From Candidatus Acidiferrum typicum (GTDB lineage: Bacteria > Acidobacteriota > Terriglobia > Acidiferrales > UBA7541): DNA of 45,109 bases. The stretch spans positions 1 to 45,109 of the forward strand of contig DLMH01000177.1 of NCBI GenBank assembly GCA_002478115.1, read 5' to 3'. Under the pieces are notes generated by a model, which had not been told where the DNA came from, did no database searches, and saw only the letters and a list, made by a program, of their open reading frames with translations. Shown piece after piece: positions 34,451-42,532 of the stretch. The position numbers were made by a program, and so were the translations under genes. Position 1 is the first letter of the stretch. Each line of letters starts with the position of its first letter.

Positions 34451-37131
34451 GTAATCAGCAGGAGTATATTGCGGCTGACGATGCCTATCTGAAGCTGATC
34501 GACCATCCCCTGAACAAATTGATCGGTTCTGACTGGAAATCCAACATTCATCCACGAGACATACCACGAGCTGTCCATGCCTTTCAAGACATGCGATTAT
34601 CCGGCATTGGTGATTTTCATGGGCATGTGATGACCAAACGGGGTGATGAAGTTCCCGTTCGGGTTCTGCTGATTCAGAACTACAACAAAGAGGGGGTTTT
34701 CACCGGCCACTTTTGCTTCATACGAAGTGCGCACACGCCGATCGATAGAAATACTGGAGTTCGGCAGGGCTATGAATTATTCCGCGCGGCATTAGGGCAT
34801 TCTCCTGTCGGCTCCGTTCTACTAGATCCCTGCTCAGGCTTCAGGCGCGTCAATGAAGCACTCTTGGCGATGCTAGGCTATGTGGGACCGGAGCTTTCGG
34901 GAAAAAGCTTCGCCGACATCACCGACATTCAAGGCTTCGATCAAGATGCAAACTTAGCTTATTTGGTCTTGAAAGGAGACCTACCTGGATGCCAATTTCA
35001 GAGGCAAATCCATAGAAAAAACGGAGAGTCCTTCTCGGCTGAAATATTTGTGCGGATTATCCGTGATAAACCAGACGACCCCATTTATGCGATTGGTTTT
35101 GTTAGAGAGCATCCTGAGGCGGGACAATGGGAGGATTCTACTCACCGAGGCAAGAGAAATACTGCCGATGTGCCCGCACGCGGGGACAGTCCTCTGGGTA
35201 GGCCAGATACCCAGGCACTTCTATCCACAGAACGATACGTGAGGCTCTTCAATTCGCTGTCACAAAGCTTTGCGGTCTCGACACTTCCAGACCACCGCTA
35301 TGTCGCGGCGACCGATGGTTTTCTTCGATTGTTCGGGTGCCGTAGAGAGGAGGTTATTGGCCGAACGGGTCAGGAATCAAGACTATTCGTTGGACCGGAA
35401 GGCGCGACCGAGATTTATGAGTTCAAAGCCGCGCCTCGACATGTTCACGAGGTCGAGGTCACGCTGCTCGGCCGATCGGGAGACAAAAGAGCGGGATGTC
35501 TGAGAACCGAAACCATTGAAGTCGATGGGGAGAACCATTTGTTGGAGATTTTTCGCGATATTAGCGTACAGAAGAACACAGAACAGCTTTTGAGGTTGAG
35601 CGAAACGCGCTATCAGGCTATGGCAGAACAGGGATGGGAGGGCATTGTCCTGGTCGACCCCGTCAGTATGAAAATTCTTGAGGCTACTGGCGCCTTTCTC
35701 CAGGTAGTCGGTTACACACGCTCTGAGATCGCTCGTCTCTGTTTATACGATCTAACTGCCAAATACCCAGCTATAGTTGACAACGATCTTCATAATGCGC
35801 TAGCGAGCAAGAGTCGCGTAATTGGTGAGTGGCCATTCCGATGCAAGGACGGTAGAATGGCGAACCTCGAAGTCAGCTCAAATACAGTCTATTACGGTGG
35901 GGGCTTGGTCGTCCGCCTTGTTTGTCGTGACATAACGGGACGGAGACTACTGGAGGAACAGCTGCGCCACTCTGCGAGGATGGAGGCCCTTGGCCGCTTC
36001 GCTGGTGGAATCGCGCACGACTTTAACAATCTGCTCGTTGGCATCCTCGGCTATAGCGCGCTACTCGAAGAGAAACTCTACCAGAATCCGACACTCTCAA
36101 AATTAAGCCACGAAATCACTAGTGTCGCGTTGCGAGCCAGAGACTTAACTTCGCAATTACTTTCGATCAGCCGACGCCAAGTACTACCGGCAGAACTCTT
36201 GGACATCAATGTTGTGGTCAAAGGCGCAGAAGGCCTGTTGCAGCGAATCCTAGTAGAGAGCATAGAACTCCGTTGCGAATTGAATGCCGTGACGGCTCGC
36301 GTTCGAGCGAATCCGGGACAGATAGAGCAAATCATAATGAATCTAGTCGCAAACTCCCGCGACGCCATGCCTAAGGGAGGAAAGCTCATAATTACGACTG
36401 ACGAAATTCAAGTAGACGAAGCTTTGGCTTTTCGGAAACCAGGGCTGATCCCAGGGAAGTACGTCCTCTTGTCGATCAAGGACACGGGGTTTGGTATGGA
36501 TTCGGTCACACTCTCCCATCTGTTCGAGCCTTTTTATACGACAAAGGATGCTGGAGTCGGAACTGGCCTAGGCTTATCTACCGTGTATGGGATTGTCAAA
36601 CAAATCGGCGGGTTCACTGCAGTGGAAAGCCAGGTGAACGTTGGAACGACCTTTGACATCTATTTTCCGCGCGTTGAGGAACAGCATTCATTATTTCAAC
36701 CGCGCGAAGAAAAGGCTTACGATGCTCCTGTTTCGACGACAGTCTTAGTTGTTGAGGACGAACGAACTGTTAGAGAACTGGTGGTAGACATCCTAGAAGC
36801 TGAAGGTTATAAGGTTCTCTCTGCTGAAGATGCCGGACAAGCACTGATTCTGGCTAAGAGCCATGATGGCCCCATTCACTTGGTCGTCACCGACATTGTC
36901 ATGCCGCATGTGTCTGGCTCTGAATTGGCTGCGGAACTGCTACGATTGCGCCCGGATATGAGGATCATATTCATGTCGGGTTATTCCGATAGAGAAATTG
37001 TAAGGCGGACGCAGTCAGGAGCGCCCGCGAACTTTGTAGCGAAGCCATTTACGCCGGAAGAGCTACAGCGCAAGGTTCGAGAGGTCTTGAAGGACAGTTC
37101 GAAAGACCTTGACCTGCCCCCCGAAAACTAA
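34399..37131 (+). CDS. Cytoplasmic PAS hybrid histidine kinase with receiver
   Basis: A 910-residue protein without membrane spans or signal peptide. About four PAS units span residues 15-510 (for example [20 protein letters not shown], and [20 protein letters not shown]). HisKA is near 520-585 with the phosphoacceptor in [20 protein letters not shown]. HATPase follows near 625-745 ([36 protein letters not shown]). The C-terminal receiver is near 770-885 with the phospho-Asp in [13 protein letters not shown]. This HisKA variant (HDFNN) is common in soluble hybrid kinases. It senses an internal signal. GGAAGAAG precedes the ATG. The stop at 37129-37131 overlaps the IS256 remnant by 4 bp, so its last residues may come from the insertion junction. 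Confidence 0.9.
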   Translation: MELSRDPEIALQGMARISNQQEYIAADDAYLKLIDHPLNKLIGSDWKSNIHPRDIPRAVHAFQDMRLSGIGDFHGHVMTKRGDEVPVRVLLIQNYNKEGVFTGHFCFIRSAHTPIDRNTGVRQGYELFRAALGHSPVGSVLLDPCSGFRRVNEALLAMLGYVGPELSGKSFADITDIQGFDQDANLAYLVLKGDLPGCQFQRQIHRKNGESFSAEIFVRIIRDKPDDPIYAIGFVREHPEAGQWEDSTHRGKRNTADVPARGDSPLGRPDTQALLSTERYVRLFNSLSQSFAVSTLPDHRYVAATDGFLRLFGCRREEVIGRTGQESRLFVGPEGATEIYEFKAAPRHVHEVEVTLLGRSGDKRAGCLRTETIEVDGENHLLEIFRDISVQKNTEQLLRLSETRYQAMAEQGWEGIVLVDPVSMKILEATGAFLQVVGYTRSEIARLCLYDLTAKYPAIVDNDLHNALASKSRVIGEWPFRCKDGRMANLEVSSNTVYYGGGLVVRLVCRDITGRRLLEEQLRHSARMEALGRFAGGIAHDFNNLLVGILGYSALLEEKLYQNPTLSKLSHEITSVALRARDLTSQLLSISRRQVLPAELLDINVVVKGAEGLLQRILVESIELRCELNAVTARVRANPGQIEQIIMNLVANSRDAMPKGGKLIITTDEIQVDEALAFRKPGLIPGKYVLLSIKDTGFGMDSVTLSHLFEPFYTTKDAGVGTGLGLSTVYGIVKQIGGFTAVESQVNVGTTFDIYFPRVEEQHSLFQPREEKAYDAPVSTTVLVVEDERTVRELVVDILEAEGYKVLSAEDAGQALILAKSHDGPIHLVVTDIVMPHVSGSELAAELLRLRPDMRIIFMSGYSDREIVRRTQSGAPANFVAKPFTPEELQRKVREVLKDSSKDLDLPPEN

Positions 37132-37619
37132 TCCAGGCGTGAGTCAGCTTGTCCGGGTACCGTGCTTGGGCTGACGCGCGTGCCCCACAACGCTTCGGTG
37201 ATGTCTTCCAGTCGCCGCACGCTCACTCCCGCAAGATACATCTCCACCAGCGCTTCTTCCACTGAACTCTCGCGTCGCCGGTAGCGTTCAATGATGTCCG
37301 TCTCAAACGGCAGCGTGCGCAGCTTCGGCGCTTTCAGCGTCACTTCGCCTGCTTTCGTATCCAGTTGCTGCTGGTAGGAACCCGCCCGCGTACCCTTCCG
37401 CGCCTCAGTTCGTTCGTACTGCTCCGCACAGCAAAGACGGTCCGCTTCGGCGTCCAGCATGGCGTTCAGCGTCTCTTCCACCGTGCTGCGAACCACTTCT
37501 CCCAAGTGCTCCTGAATCTTCCCCTCATCAATCTGGATCACCTGGCTCAGCTTCCTTGCTTCCTGCGGTCCTTCCGCGCCTGTCTCGTGCTGCTTTCCTT
37601 CCGGCGTGGTGGGCTCCAT
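37128..37619 (-). mobile_element. IS256-family transposase remnant
   Basis: A 163-codon frame. From about residue 25 it matches the N-terminal third of IS256-family (mutator-type) transposases: ETLNAMLDAEADRLCCAEQY, GTRAGSYQQQLDTKAGEVTL, LPFETDIIERYRRRESSVEE and MYLAGVSVRRLEDI. The catalytic DDE region and the C-terminal two thirds are missing, and the last residues ([10 protein letters not shown]) are not family sequence. The left end coincides with the 3' end of the hybrid kinase gene. The terminal inverted repeats are not both visible. Probably dead. Confidence 0.85.
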
Positions 37620-37835
37620 CGCCCCTCCACTCGGGCCTTCCTCAAACCTTCTGTTTTACCAACCAGACCTACTCCTCCTCAAATGTGCGAAAAATAGGGT
37701 ACGTTATCGGTCGCAGCGAACAGTACGGCAAGCCTTCTTTCTTCGGTCATATTGGCTCGCTGATTGAGGTATAGAGGAGAGGATTACAGTCTTCCATTAG
37801 TCACAGCCCCGGGCCGCCACGCCGCCCTTTTACCG

Positions 37836-37844
37836 TGTTAGCAT
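37836..37844 (+). promoter_or_regulatory. Extended -10 box of Cys/His-rich gene copy B
   Basis: TGTTAGCAT, identical to that of copy A, ends 8 bp before the ATG at 37853. No ribosome site lies between, so a leaderless transcript is likely. Confidence 0.5.
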
Positions 37845-37852
37845 TTCGGGGT

Positions 37853-38014
37853 ATGAGCAACCTCTACCGAAAACAACCGTGCCGGTGCGGCCATGCCAAG
37901 GCCATCCACCATGCCCGGCGCATCACGATGAAGAATAAGACTAGGTTGCTCAGCCCTTGCAACTTCCCCGGCTGCAAATGCAAAAACTACAAACTTGTCA
38001 GTCCGCAAAAATAG
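37853..38014 (+). CDS. 53-residue Cys/His-rich protein, family copy B
   Basis: ATG at 37853-37855 to TAG at 38012-38014. Motif CRCGHAKAIHHARRI at residues 10-24, a basic stretch, then CNFPGCKCKNYKLVSPQK. C10, C12, H14, H19/H20 and C36, C41, C43 are the likely metal ligands. It shares its last 16 codons exactly with copy A and its middle (IHHARRI, CNF-x-GC-x-C) better with copy C, so the three form a small family. It lies between the IS256 remnant and the minus-strand zinc protein at 38055-38306. Function is unknown; a zinc-binding role is inferred from the residues. Confidence 0.62.
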   Translation: MSNLYRKQPCRCGHAKAIHHARRITMKNKTRLLSPCNFPGCKCKNYKLVSPQK

Positions 38015-38056
38015 TCAGGGGGGCTTAATGCATTCCAGCCTTGTGGCACGGTTGCT
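37966..38056 (-). repeat. 91-bp perfect inverted repeat, right copy
   Basis: Exact reverse complement of 31752-31842. It covers the end of copy B and the last base pairs of the convergent zinc-protein gene (stop at 38055). Two identical 91-bp blocks 6.1 kb apart in inverted orientation can recombine and flip the segment between them. Confidence 0.9.
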
Positions 38057-38306
38057 AGGCAGATGCAGCGCGTGCCCGACGCACAGCAAATGCTTTTCGG
38101 ATTTCGACACAACACATCGGGCATGTCGGACGTTTCAAGTCGAGTTTCCCTAGCAAGAGAAAGTTGCACCACGGACAGATTGAGATAATCGCCGCCCCGC
38201 ACATTGGGCATTTCTCGGGCGTGGCAGTTGAGGTGCCAGCCTTGCTGTCTTGCAATTCGATTCGAAAGGTACAACTATCGGCGGAACATATTGCGATTGG
38301 GGGCAT
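38055..38306 (-). CDS. Small protein with four cysteine pairs, zinc-ribbon type
   Basis: An 83-residue protein starting MPPIAICSADSCTFRIELQD, then KCPMCGAAI, CPWCNFLLLG and TCPMCCVEIRKAF. The repeated C-P-x-C knuckles are typical of zinc ribbons. The end is basic (RRARAASA). GAGG lies 7 bp before the ATG at 38304-38306, and an extended -10-like TGTTAGCTT lies about 26 bp further up. No family name can be given. It is convergent with copy B of the Cys/His-rich family; its stop is 40 bp from that gene's stop, within the 91-bp repeat. Confidence 0.6.
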   Translation of the reverse strand: MPPIAICSADSCTFRIELQDSKAGTSTATPEKCPMCGAAIISICPWCNFLLLGKLDLKRPTCPMCCVEIRKAFAVRRARAASA

Positions 38307-38412
38307 GGGGTATCCTCGCAGGCTACCCGGCGAAGCTAACACAATCGGTGGCTAGATGACAGACCGATTATAGTTACTTATCGGGTACTCAAAATAGTAA
38401 CCAGTATGGCAC

Positions 38413-38441
38413 TTGACGCGCAATGCGTCTTGGACTATAAA
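38413..38441 (+). promoter_or_regulatory. Sigma-70-type promoter, 17-bp spacer
   Basis: TTGACG (38413-38418), 17-bp spacer, TATAAA (38436-38441). It directs a leader of about 110 nt to the 34-residue frame at 38559. The first leader bases (GCTGTTGCTTCGGG) resemble those after the promoter at 33697. Confidence 0.65.
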
Positions 38442-38558
38442 GCTGTTGCTTCGGGTATCTCGGCTCCTACCTGCCCATGAGAGGGACGCTAAGATGAATG
38501 ACCCCACGCAAGCCGGGGTACCCGCAGTCTTAATCTGTCTATGGCAAGGAGTCCCGCC

Positions 38559-38663
38559 ATGGTTCCCAGTCGCCGGGCGTTGCTGTTCGCTACCGTGTGT
38601 TGTTTCGTGTTCTCGGCTCTCATCATCCTGTGGATGTTTGAACCTACCCTGATGGCCCAATGA
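38559..38663 (+). CDS. 34-residue single-span membrane peptide
   Basis: ATG at 38559-38561 to TGA at 38661-38663. Two Arg at the N-terminus (MVPSRRALLF) are followed by a hydrophobic helix (ATVCCFVFSALIILWMF) and EPTLMAQ. AAGGAG lies 8 bp upstream and a near-consensus promoter lies 118 bp upstream, so expression is plausible. The size and shape recall type I toxin peptides or small regulatory membrane proteins. An overlapping frame from ATG 38494 (52 codons) is an alternative. Function is unknown. Confidence 0.45.
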   Translation: MVPSRRALLFATVCCFVFSALIILWMFEPTLMAQ

Positions 38664-39003
38664 TAGCTCTTCTCCCTCTCGTTTCGTTCGCTCGGCTTGA
38701 TTGGTCATCTCCGCACTTTACAATGCCCCTGCGAGTCCAGTATTTACGCGGACTGGCTGGCGGCTTGACTTCCTGCGGGGCGGTCACACGGTCGGCCGCG
38801 TAAACGCGCAGGCCCTTGAGACTCGCCGTGGGCGTCTGAGCGTCTTAGTAACGCGGCGTCAGACGTGGTTTCGCTGTCGTTTTCAAACGGGAAAACGATA
38901 AGATTTACAGTCGGCACGCTCGACAAACCCAGCGAAGGCACCAACAAAAGAGATTTCGTTAGGCTAGAAGAGTCTCTCGACCCGCCCGAACAATGAAAAA
39001 TCC
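38664..39003. other. Intergenic stretch, no supported gene
   Basis: Short frames on both strands, none with a ribosome site. A plus-strand frame from about 38722 (MPLRVQYLRGLAGG ...) stops after 26 codons in a C-rich context. Nothing recognisable. Confidence 0.4.
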
Positions 39004-39128
39004 TAGGTTTGCGGCCACTTCCTGTCAATGCGTTCCAGAATGAACTCCGCTTTCTGAATCGCCCGATCAGCAAAATGCTGCTTGGTGGCCGGAGAATTCC
39101 GTGTCTTCCGTCTGTGATAACATCCGCG
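39004..39128 (-). pseudogene. C-terminal remnant of an unknown gene
   Basis: A minus-strand frame ending TAG at 39004-39006 reads as a strongly protein-like, charged helix (ATKQHFADRAIQKAEFILER then IDRKWPQT). No start codon is present in the open frame. It may be the end of a gene cut where copy C of the Cys/His-rich family begins. The family is unrecognised. Confidence 0.3.
39115..39123 (+). promoter_or_regulatory. Extended -10 box of Cys/His-rich gene copy C
   Basis: TGATAACAT (TGn plus TAACAT) ends 6 bp before the ATG at 39130, the same arrangement as in copies A and B. Confidence 0.45.
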
Positions 39129-39129
39129 T

Positions 39130-39288
39130 ATGCCCAGAGGAACTAGGAAGCAACCTTGCCGGTGCGGCCACGGTTAAGGCATTCACCACGCACGCCGCAT
39201 TAAGACCAGGAAGCAGGATACGATCCGGAGTGCCTGTAACTTCTCCGGCTGTCGCTGCCGAGACTACCGGCTGGCAATGAAAGTGTGA
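39130..39288 (+). pseudogene. Cys/His-rich family copy C, with in-frame stop
   Basis: Starts PRGTRKQPCRCGHG, then TAA at codon 16, then GIHHARRIKTRKQD and CNFSGCRCRDYRLAMKV to TGA at 39286-39288. Apart from the stop, the frame is uninterrupted and aligns with copy B over 53 codons, so only one substitution or a sequencing error separates it from an intact gene. Confidence 0.6.
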
Positions 39289-39345
39289 CAAGAACACTCG
39301 GTCGGCTACGGAACGAGCATCCCTGTTGGTCCAGGGGAGTCCCTT

Positions 39346-39723
39346 TCAGCGGGATGTTTTTCGTTTTGCGCTGGCCAAGTGTGCGGCCAGGTGAAGAAGT
39401 AGGTGCCTATCGGGTTCTGCGGTGTGGCTCAGCACGCGGCGCAACTTCATGAAAAATCGGTGACCCTTTCCTCGTGATGCCCAATCTGACTTCCCGTCGG
39501 AAAAGATTGGTGCCTCAGGCAGATTCTCCCCTTCATAGAAAACTTGGTACATCGGCACCTGCAAGCCCTGACAAATCTTTTCGAGACTCTCGATGGTTGG
39601 AACCGCATGGCCATGTTCTACGCGAGAGATGTAAGATCGATACAAGCCCGTGCGCCTTTGGATGTCACCCTGAGACAGCTTTTTGGTTTCCCTCAATTGC
39701 CGGAGCCTTTCTGCAATGTCCAT
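39346..39723 (-). CDS. XRE-family helix-turn-helix transcription regulator
   Basis: A 125-residue protein. The N-terminal HTH_3 domain (about 1-58) reads MDIAERLRQLRETKKLSQGD, then IQRRTGLYRSYISRVEHGHA and VPTIESLEKICQGL, which is the Cro/CI-type DNA-binding fold. The C-terminal half (YQVFYEGENLPEAP ... MKLRRVLSHTAEPDRHLLLH) is not a known domain and is probably for dimerisation or ligand binding. GGGAGG lies 5 bp before the ATG at 39721-39723, which decides against an earlier in-frame ATG at 39759. The upstream AT-rich region (39730-39800) has near-symmetric strings (TGTACAATA, GGTTATTACTAAC) that could be its own operator. Confidence 0.85.
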   Translation of the reverse strand: MDIAERLRQLRETKKLSQGDIQRRTGLYRSYISRVEHGHAVPTIESLEKICQGLQVPMYQVFYEGENLPEAPIFSDGKSDWASRGKGHRFFMKLRRVLSHTAEPDRHLLLHLAAHLASAKRKTSR

Positions 39724-40032
39724 GGCAACCTCCCTAAGATGTTTTAGCATAGTGTACAATACTCATAGGTTATTACTAACTGTAGCATAAAGAACGGCCA
39801 TAAGAGCACCGTTTTTCTTTGGCTTGGTTTTACACGGGGAATGGACGTGAGCCTGTCTTTATGAGAATGCTTTCTTCCTTCAAGGTTAAATGGCCACACG
39901 GTCAGGCCTTGTCCGGTTCTGTCACGGACTCGGCATCGGCCACTTTCATCGCGAGTCCTACCTATGTTTCGGCGACACTCTCGTGTCCACTAGTACAAAA
40001 ACTCAGGCAGGTCACACTATGCCTTCAGGCAG
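39724..40032. other. Region between the XRE gene and the VWFA gene
   Basis: About 310 bp. The right side lies downstream of the VWFA gene. A plus-strand frame at 39819-40109 (96 codons) runs antisense into that gene and lacks a ribosome site. The XRE promoter is at the left end, with a -10 candidate TATGCT on the minus strand near 39745-39752. Confidence 0.4.
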
Positions 40033-41094
40033 CTACTGGGCCTTTGCGTAATACCCGGTTTTGGCGTGGACCAGAAGTGGCGGGACGCCCCGAGGTGGCC
40101 GAAGCTTGACTCTGATTTTTCTCCACTGTCCGTCGTAATCATGATTGCTAGGCGTGTACCCCAGGACGTACTGATTCCGCAGCTCCGCGCCGATCTTGGC
40201 CGCGATGGCTGGTAGGTCTTCAAGATGTCCGCCAGGGTATACTTGCCCTCCCGTCATTTCAGTAATCTCCTCCAGCAGCGACGGCCCGTGTATTTCCTCT
40301 AGCGTTTTATACGGATAGCCGAGTGGGTCGTAAAAGCCGATGGCATACAGTTGGACATCTGCTTCCCTTACGAGTCGTTTGATCTCCCCGCGTGAGTGTC
40401 GGCTATGATTGTCACCACCATCTGAAAAAATGAGTAAGGCCCGCCTCTTGTGTTTGGAGGTTTTCACGTAACTGATTCCGAGGTAGATGGCGTCTAGCAA
40501 CGCGGTTCGCCCTTCTGGGTTTGCAAGCGAGACACGACTCTGAATATGTTCGGGGTTATCCGTAAACGAACTCATCAATTCGGCCTCCGCGTTGAAGCCT
40601 ATTAAGAAGAAGTCGTCCTGTTTATTGGCGGCCTTGAGAAACTCCATGATTGCCGCACGGGCTTCGCCGATCTTATTCGTCATAGTCCCACTCAAATCAA
40701 GAATCACACCGAGGGATATGGGGACATCCTCTGAGGAAAAGGTTGTAATCTCCTGCTCCACGCCATCCTCGAAGACACGAAAGTTGTCCTGGTCGAGCCC
40801 GATTACCAGCCTATCGAACGGATCGGTGACGTTGAGATTAACCAAAGCCAGATCGACCTCAGATCTAATGATCTTGCCCGGCTGGATTGTCACCGCCGAA
40901 GTGTCGTGCATGATTCTTGTTGGCGTGGGAGACGCATGAGAGGAGTCAACCGATGTCGCGTTCGATGGGGACTGACTAGAAGCTGGATTCCCGATAGTAA
41001 ACTGCAATACACAACCGATTAAATAAACGTGTATGGCGAAGGGCCGGAAGCCGTGCCGACCGTGTTTTATGGCTTTGCCTCTTTCCGGTTTCAT
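40033..41094 (-). CDS. Exported VWFA domain protein, acidobacterial type
   Basis: A 353-residue protein with an N-terminal hydrophobic signal (about 18-36, ending near NPASSQ). A beta-rich lead-in (LALVNLNVTDPFDRLVIGLD, NFRVFEDGVEQEITTF) matches the VWFA-related domain typical of acidobacteria. The von Willebrand A fold follows, with MIDAS residues in LDLSGTM, a second site near PEGRTALLDAI, and FSDGGDNHSRHS. It is probably secreted or periplasmic and may bind protein with Mg2+. A hairpin with a UUCG loop lies in the leader (41136-41153). It stands alone and is convergent with nothing in the immediate neighbourhood. Confidence 0.88.
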   Translation of the reverse strand: MKPERGKAIKHGRHGFRPFAIHVYLIGCVLQFTIGNPASSQSPSNATSVDSSHASPTPTRIMHDTSAVTIQPGKIIRSEVDLALVNLNVTDPFDRLVIGLDQDNFRVFEDGVEQEITTFSSEDVPISLGVILDLSGTMTNKIGEARAAIMEFLKAANKQDDFFLIGFNAEAELMSSFTDNPEHIQSRVSLANPEGRTALLDAIYLGISYVKTSKHKRRALLIFSDGGDNHSRHSRGEIKRLVREADVQLYAIGFYDPLGYPYKTLEEIHGPSLLEEITEMTGGQVYPGGHLEDLPAIAAKIGAELRNQYVLGYTPSNHDYDGQWRKIRVKLRPPRGVPPLLVHAKTGYYAKAQ

Positions 41095-41135
41095 CTAATT
41101 AGCCATACTGACATGCGTTGTTTTCAAATCATCAA

Positions 41136-41153
41136 GGAGATCCGAAGATCTCC
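41136..41153 (-). promoter_or_regulatory. UUCG-loop hairpin in the VWFA leader
   Basis: On the minus strand GGAGATC, loop TTCG, GATCTCC: a perfect 7-bp stem capped by a very stable tetraloop, ending 42 bp before the start codon. It could shape mRNA stability or be the end of an upstream transcript. No U-run. Confidence 0.4.
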
Positions 41154-41224
41154 GAAGTTCTTAATATCGACGCGAAGGGCCATGTTTACTGTGAGATTTA
41201 ATCTGCAACTCACTTGCCAATAAA

Positions 41225-41434
41225 ATGTTGCTTGCTATCTGCTCCATTTTCATCGGAGAGATACTCGTGGCAAGCGCCGAAGGCTGGCTAATCGAGAAGC
41301 CATTCCCGGTCTGGAATTGGAAGTTTCAAATCGGGATTCAAGAGAGAGATTCACCGCAGACGCGATACCCAACTCCCATGCCTTTCAACGCCATACATCC
41401 ATTCACTCGCTTGGAAAAAGAAATGCAGTGGTGA
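41225..41434 (+). CDS. Possible small secreted peptide
   Basis: A 69-codon frame with a signal-like N-terminus (MLLAICSIFIGEILVASAEG) followed by a Trp/Pro-rich part (FPVWNWKFQIGIQERDSPQT). No ribosome site and no family; it precedes the exported-protein gene at 41520 by 85 bp. Treat as speculative. Confidence 0.25.
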   Translation: MLLAICSIFIGEILVASAEGWLIEKPFPVWNWKFQIGIQERDSPQTRYPTPMPFNAIHPFTRLEKEMQW

Positions 41435-41519
41435 TCCTGGGAGGTGAGGCAGATTGTCATTCCTAGACCTTCCGCTTTGTCCCTATGCGCTATGGGTTTG
41501 GGAGCGGGGCTTCTCTTTC

Positions 41520-42209
41520 ATGTCCGCCCCAAAGATATTCTCTTGCTGTCCACCTCGCAATCGCGCAACAAGCTCGTCGGCTCTTCTCTTGCTGGTTTTT
41601 TGCTTTGCCAGTCTTACACAGCTCGCAGCTGCTGAAGCTCCACAATTCTTGCTCGACGGCGCTCCGCGCCTCGGCGAGACCGTCAAGCAATTCAAGCATG
41701 ACTTTCCTTCTGCCCGTTGCCGTCGCCGGAAGTCGGGAGAGGTAGATGCGCATGCTCTAAAGCGAGAATGGTACCGATGGATCGATTGCGCGACTGAGAA
41801 AGGAGTTTCCGCGAGTAGGCAGCCCGTCACTACATCTATGGTTGGCCAATTCGCGGTTACTATGAGTGCGACCTTTCGGGACCAAAAGCTTGTGTCGCTT
41901 GACTACATGTTTGGTGCTGAGTGCCTGGATGGCTTGTTACGTTCGTTCGTCTCACATTACGGACGGCCTGATTCTGCTGTCCGGCATTCTCCAGCCGGGT
42001 CAAAATATGCCTCTTGGACTCGTGGCAATTCAAGGCTGGAGATCGAGCAACTAGTTATCCATGGGCGGGTGGATGGATCAGGCGCACTCAGGATCGAGAA
42101 GCAATCCACAACTACAGGGATTCGGGTGAGGATATCTGTGAGCGATCCCGAGCTGTCGGGAGAATTGCAGGAACAAGACAACCCAGGCGACTTGATCCTC
42201 TCGCACTAG
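41520..42209 (+). CDS. Exported hypothetical protein
   Basis: A 229-residue protein with an N-terminal signal (SSALLLLVFCFASLTQLAAA, cleavage near AEA). The mature part has no known domain; it contains a repeated-looking pattern of short strands (QFAVTMSATFRDQKLVSLDY, SRLEIEQLVIHGRVDGSGAL) and two or three Cys. It could be periplasmic. ATG 41520-41522 is chosen because it starts just ahead of the signal; the frame is open to 41454 in a poor context. Confidence 0.6.
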   Translation: MSAPKIFSCCPPRNRATSSSALLLLVFCFASLTQLAAAEAPQFLLDGAPRLGETVKQFKHDFPSARCRRRKSGEVDAHALKREWYRWIDCATEKGVSASRQPVTTSMVGQFAVTMSATFRDQKLVSLDYMFGAECLDGLLRSFVSHYGRPDSAVRHSPAGSKYASWTRGNSRLEIEQLVIHGRVDGSGALRIEKQSTTTGIRVRISVSDPELSGELQEQDNPGDLILSH

Positions 42210-42532
42210 AATCGAGTGAGTGTCTCTTTATTTTCGCTAGACCGGACGCTTACACGCTTCCTCCCTGCTAAGACTTAGGTATCTGTCGATTATTTTCAAT
42301 GAAAAGGATTCGATGTGCAGATGAACGTCGTCACTTGGAATAAATGGACGGGCGATTGATCCGCTCATGATTCAAAACGGCACCCTTGTCCCGCAATGGG
42401 CCGGTATATCCAATTCGTTTTGGTTGGGCCACTGTTTTAGCCGCACTAAATCCTTTGTGTTCAGTGCTCACTCCGTGGAGGAGCGCATGCAAAACATCAG
42501 AACTGACTCATCCAGAGTCTCGGTGATGTCTG
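42210..42532. other. Intergenic stretch, no supported gene
   Basis: AT-balanced DNA between two plus-strand genes. A frame from ATG 42367 runs into the protease start without a ribosome site. No clear promoter boxes. Confidence 0.4.

Noticed and set aside
39819..40109. 96-codon plus-strand frame between the XRE and VWFA genes
   Set aside because: Runs antisense into the VWFA gene, has no ribosome site and no recognisable motif.
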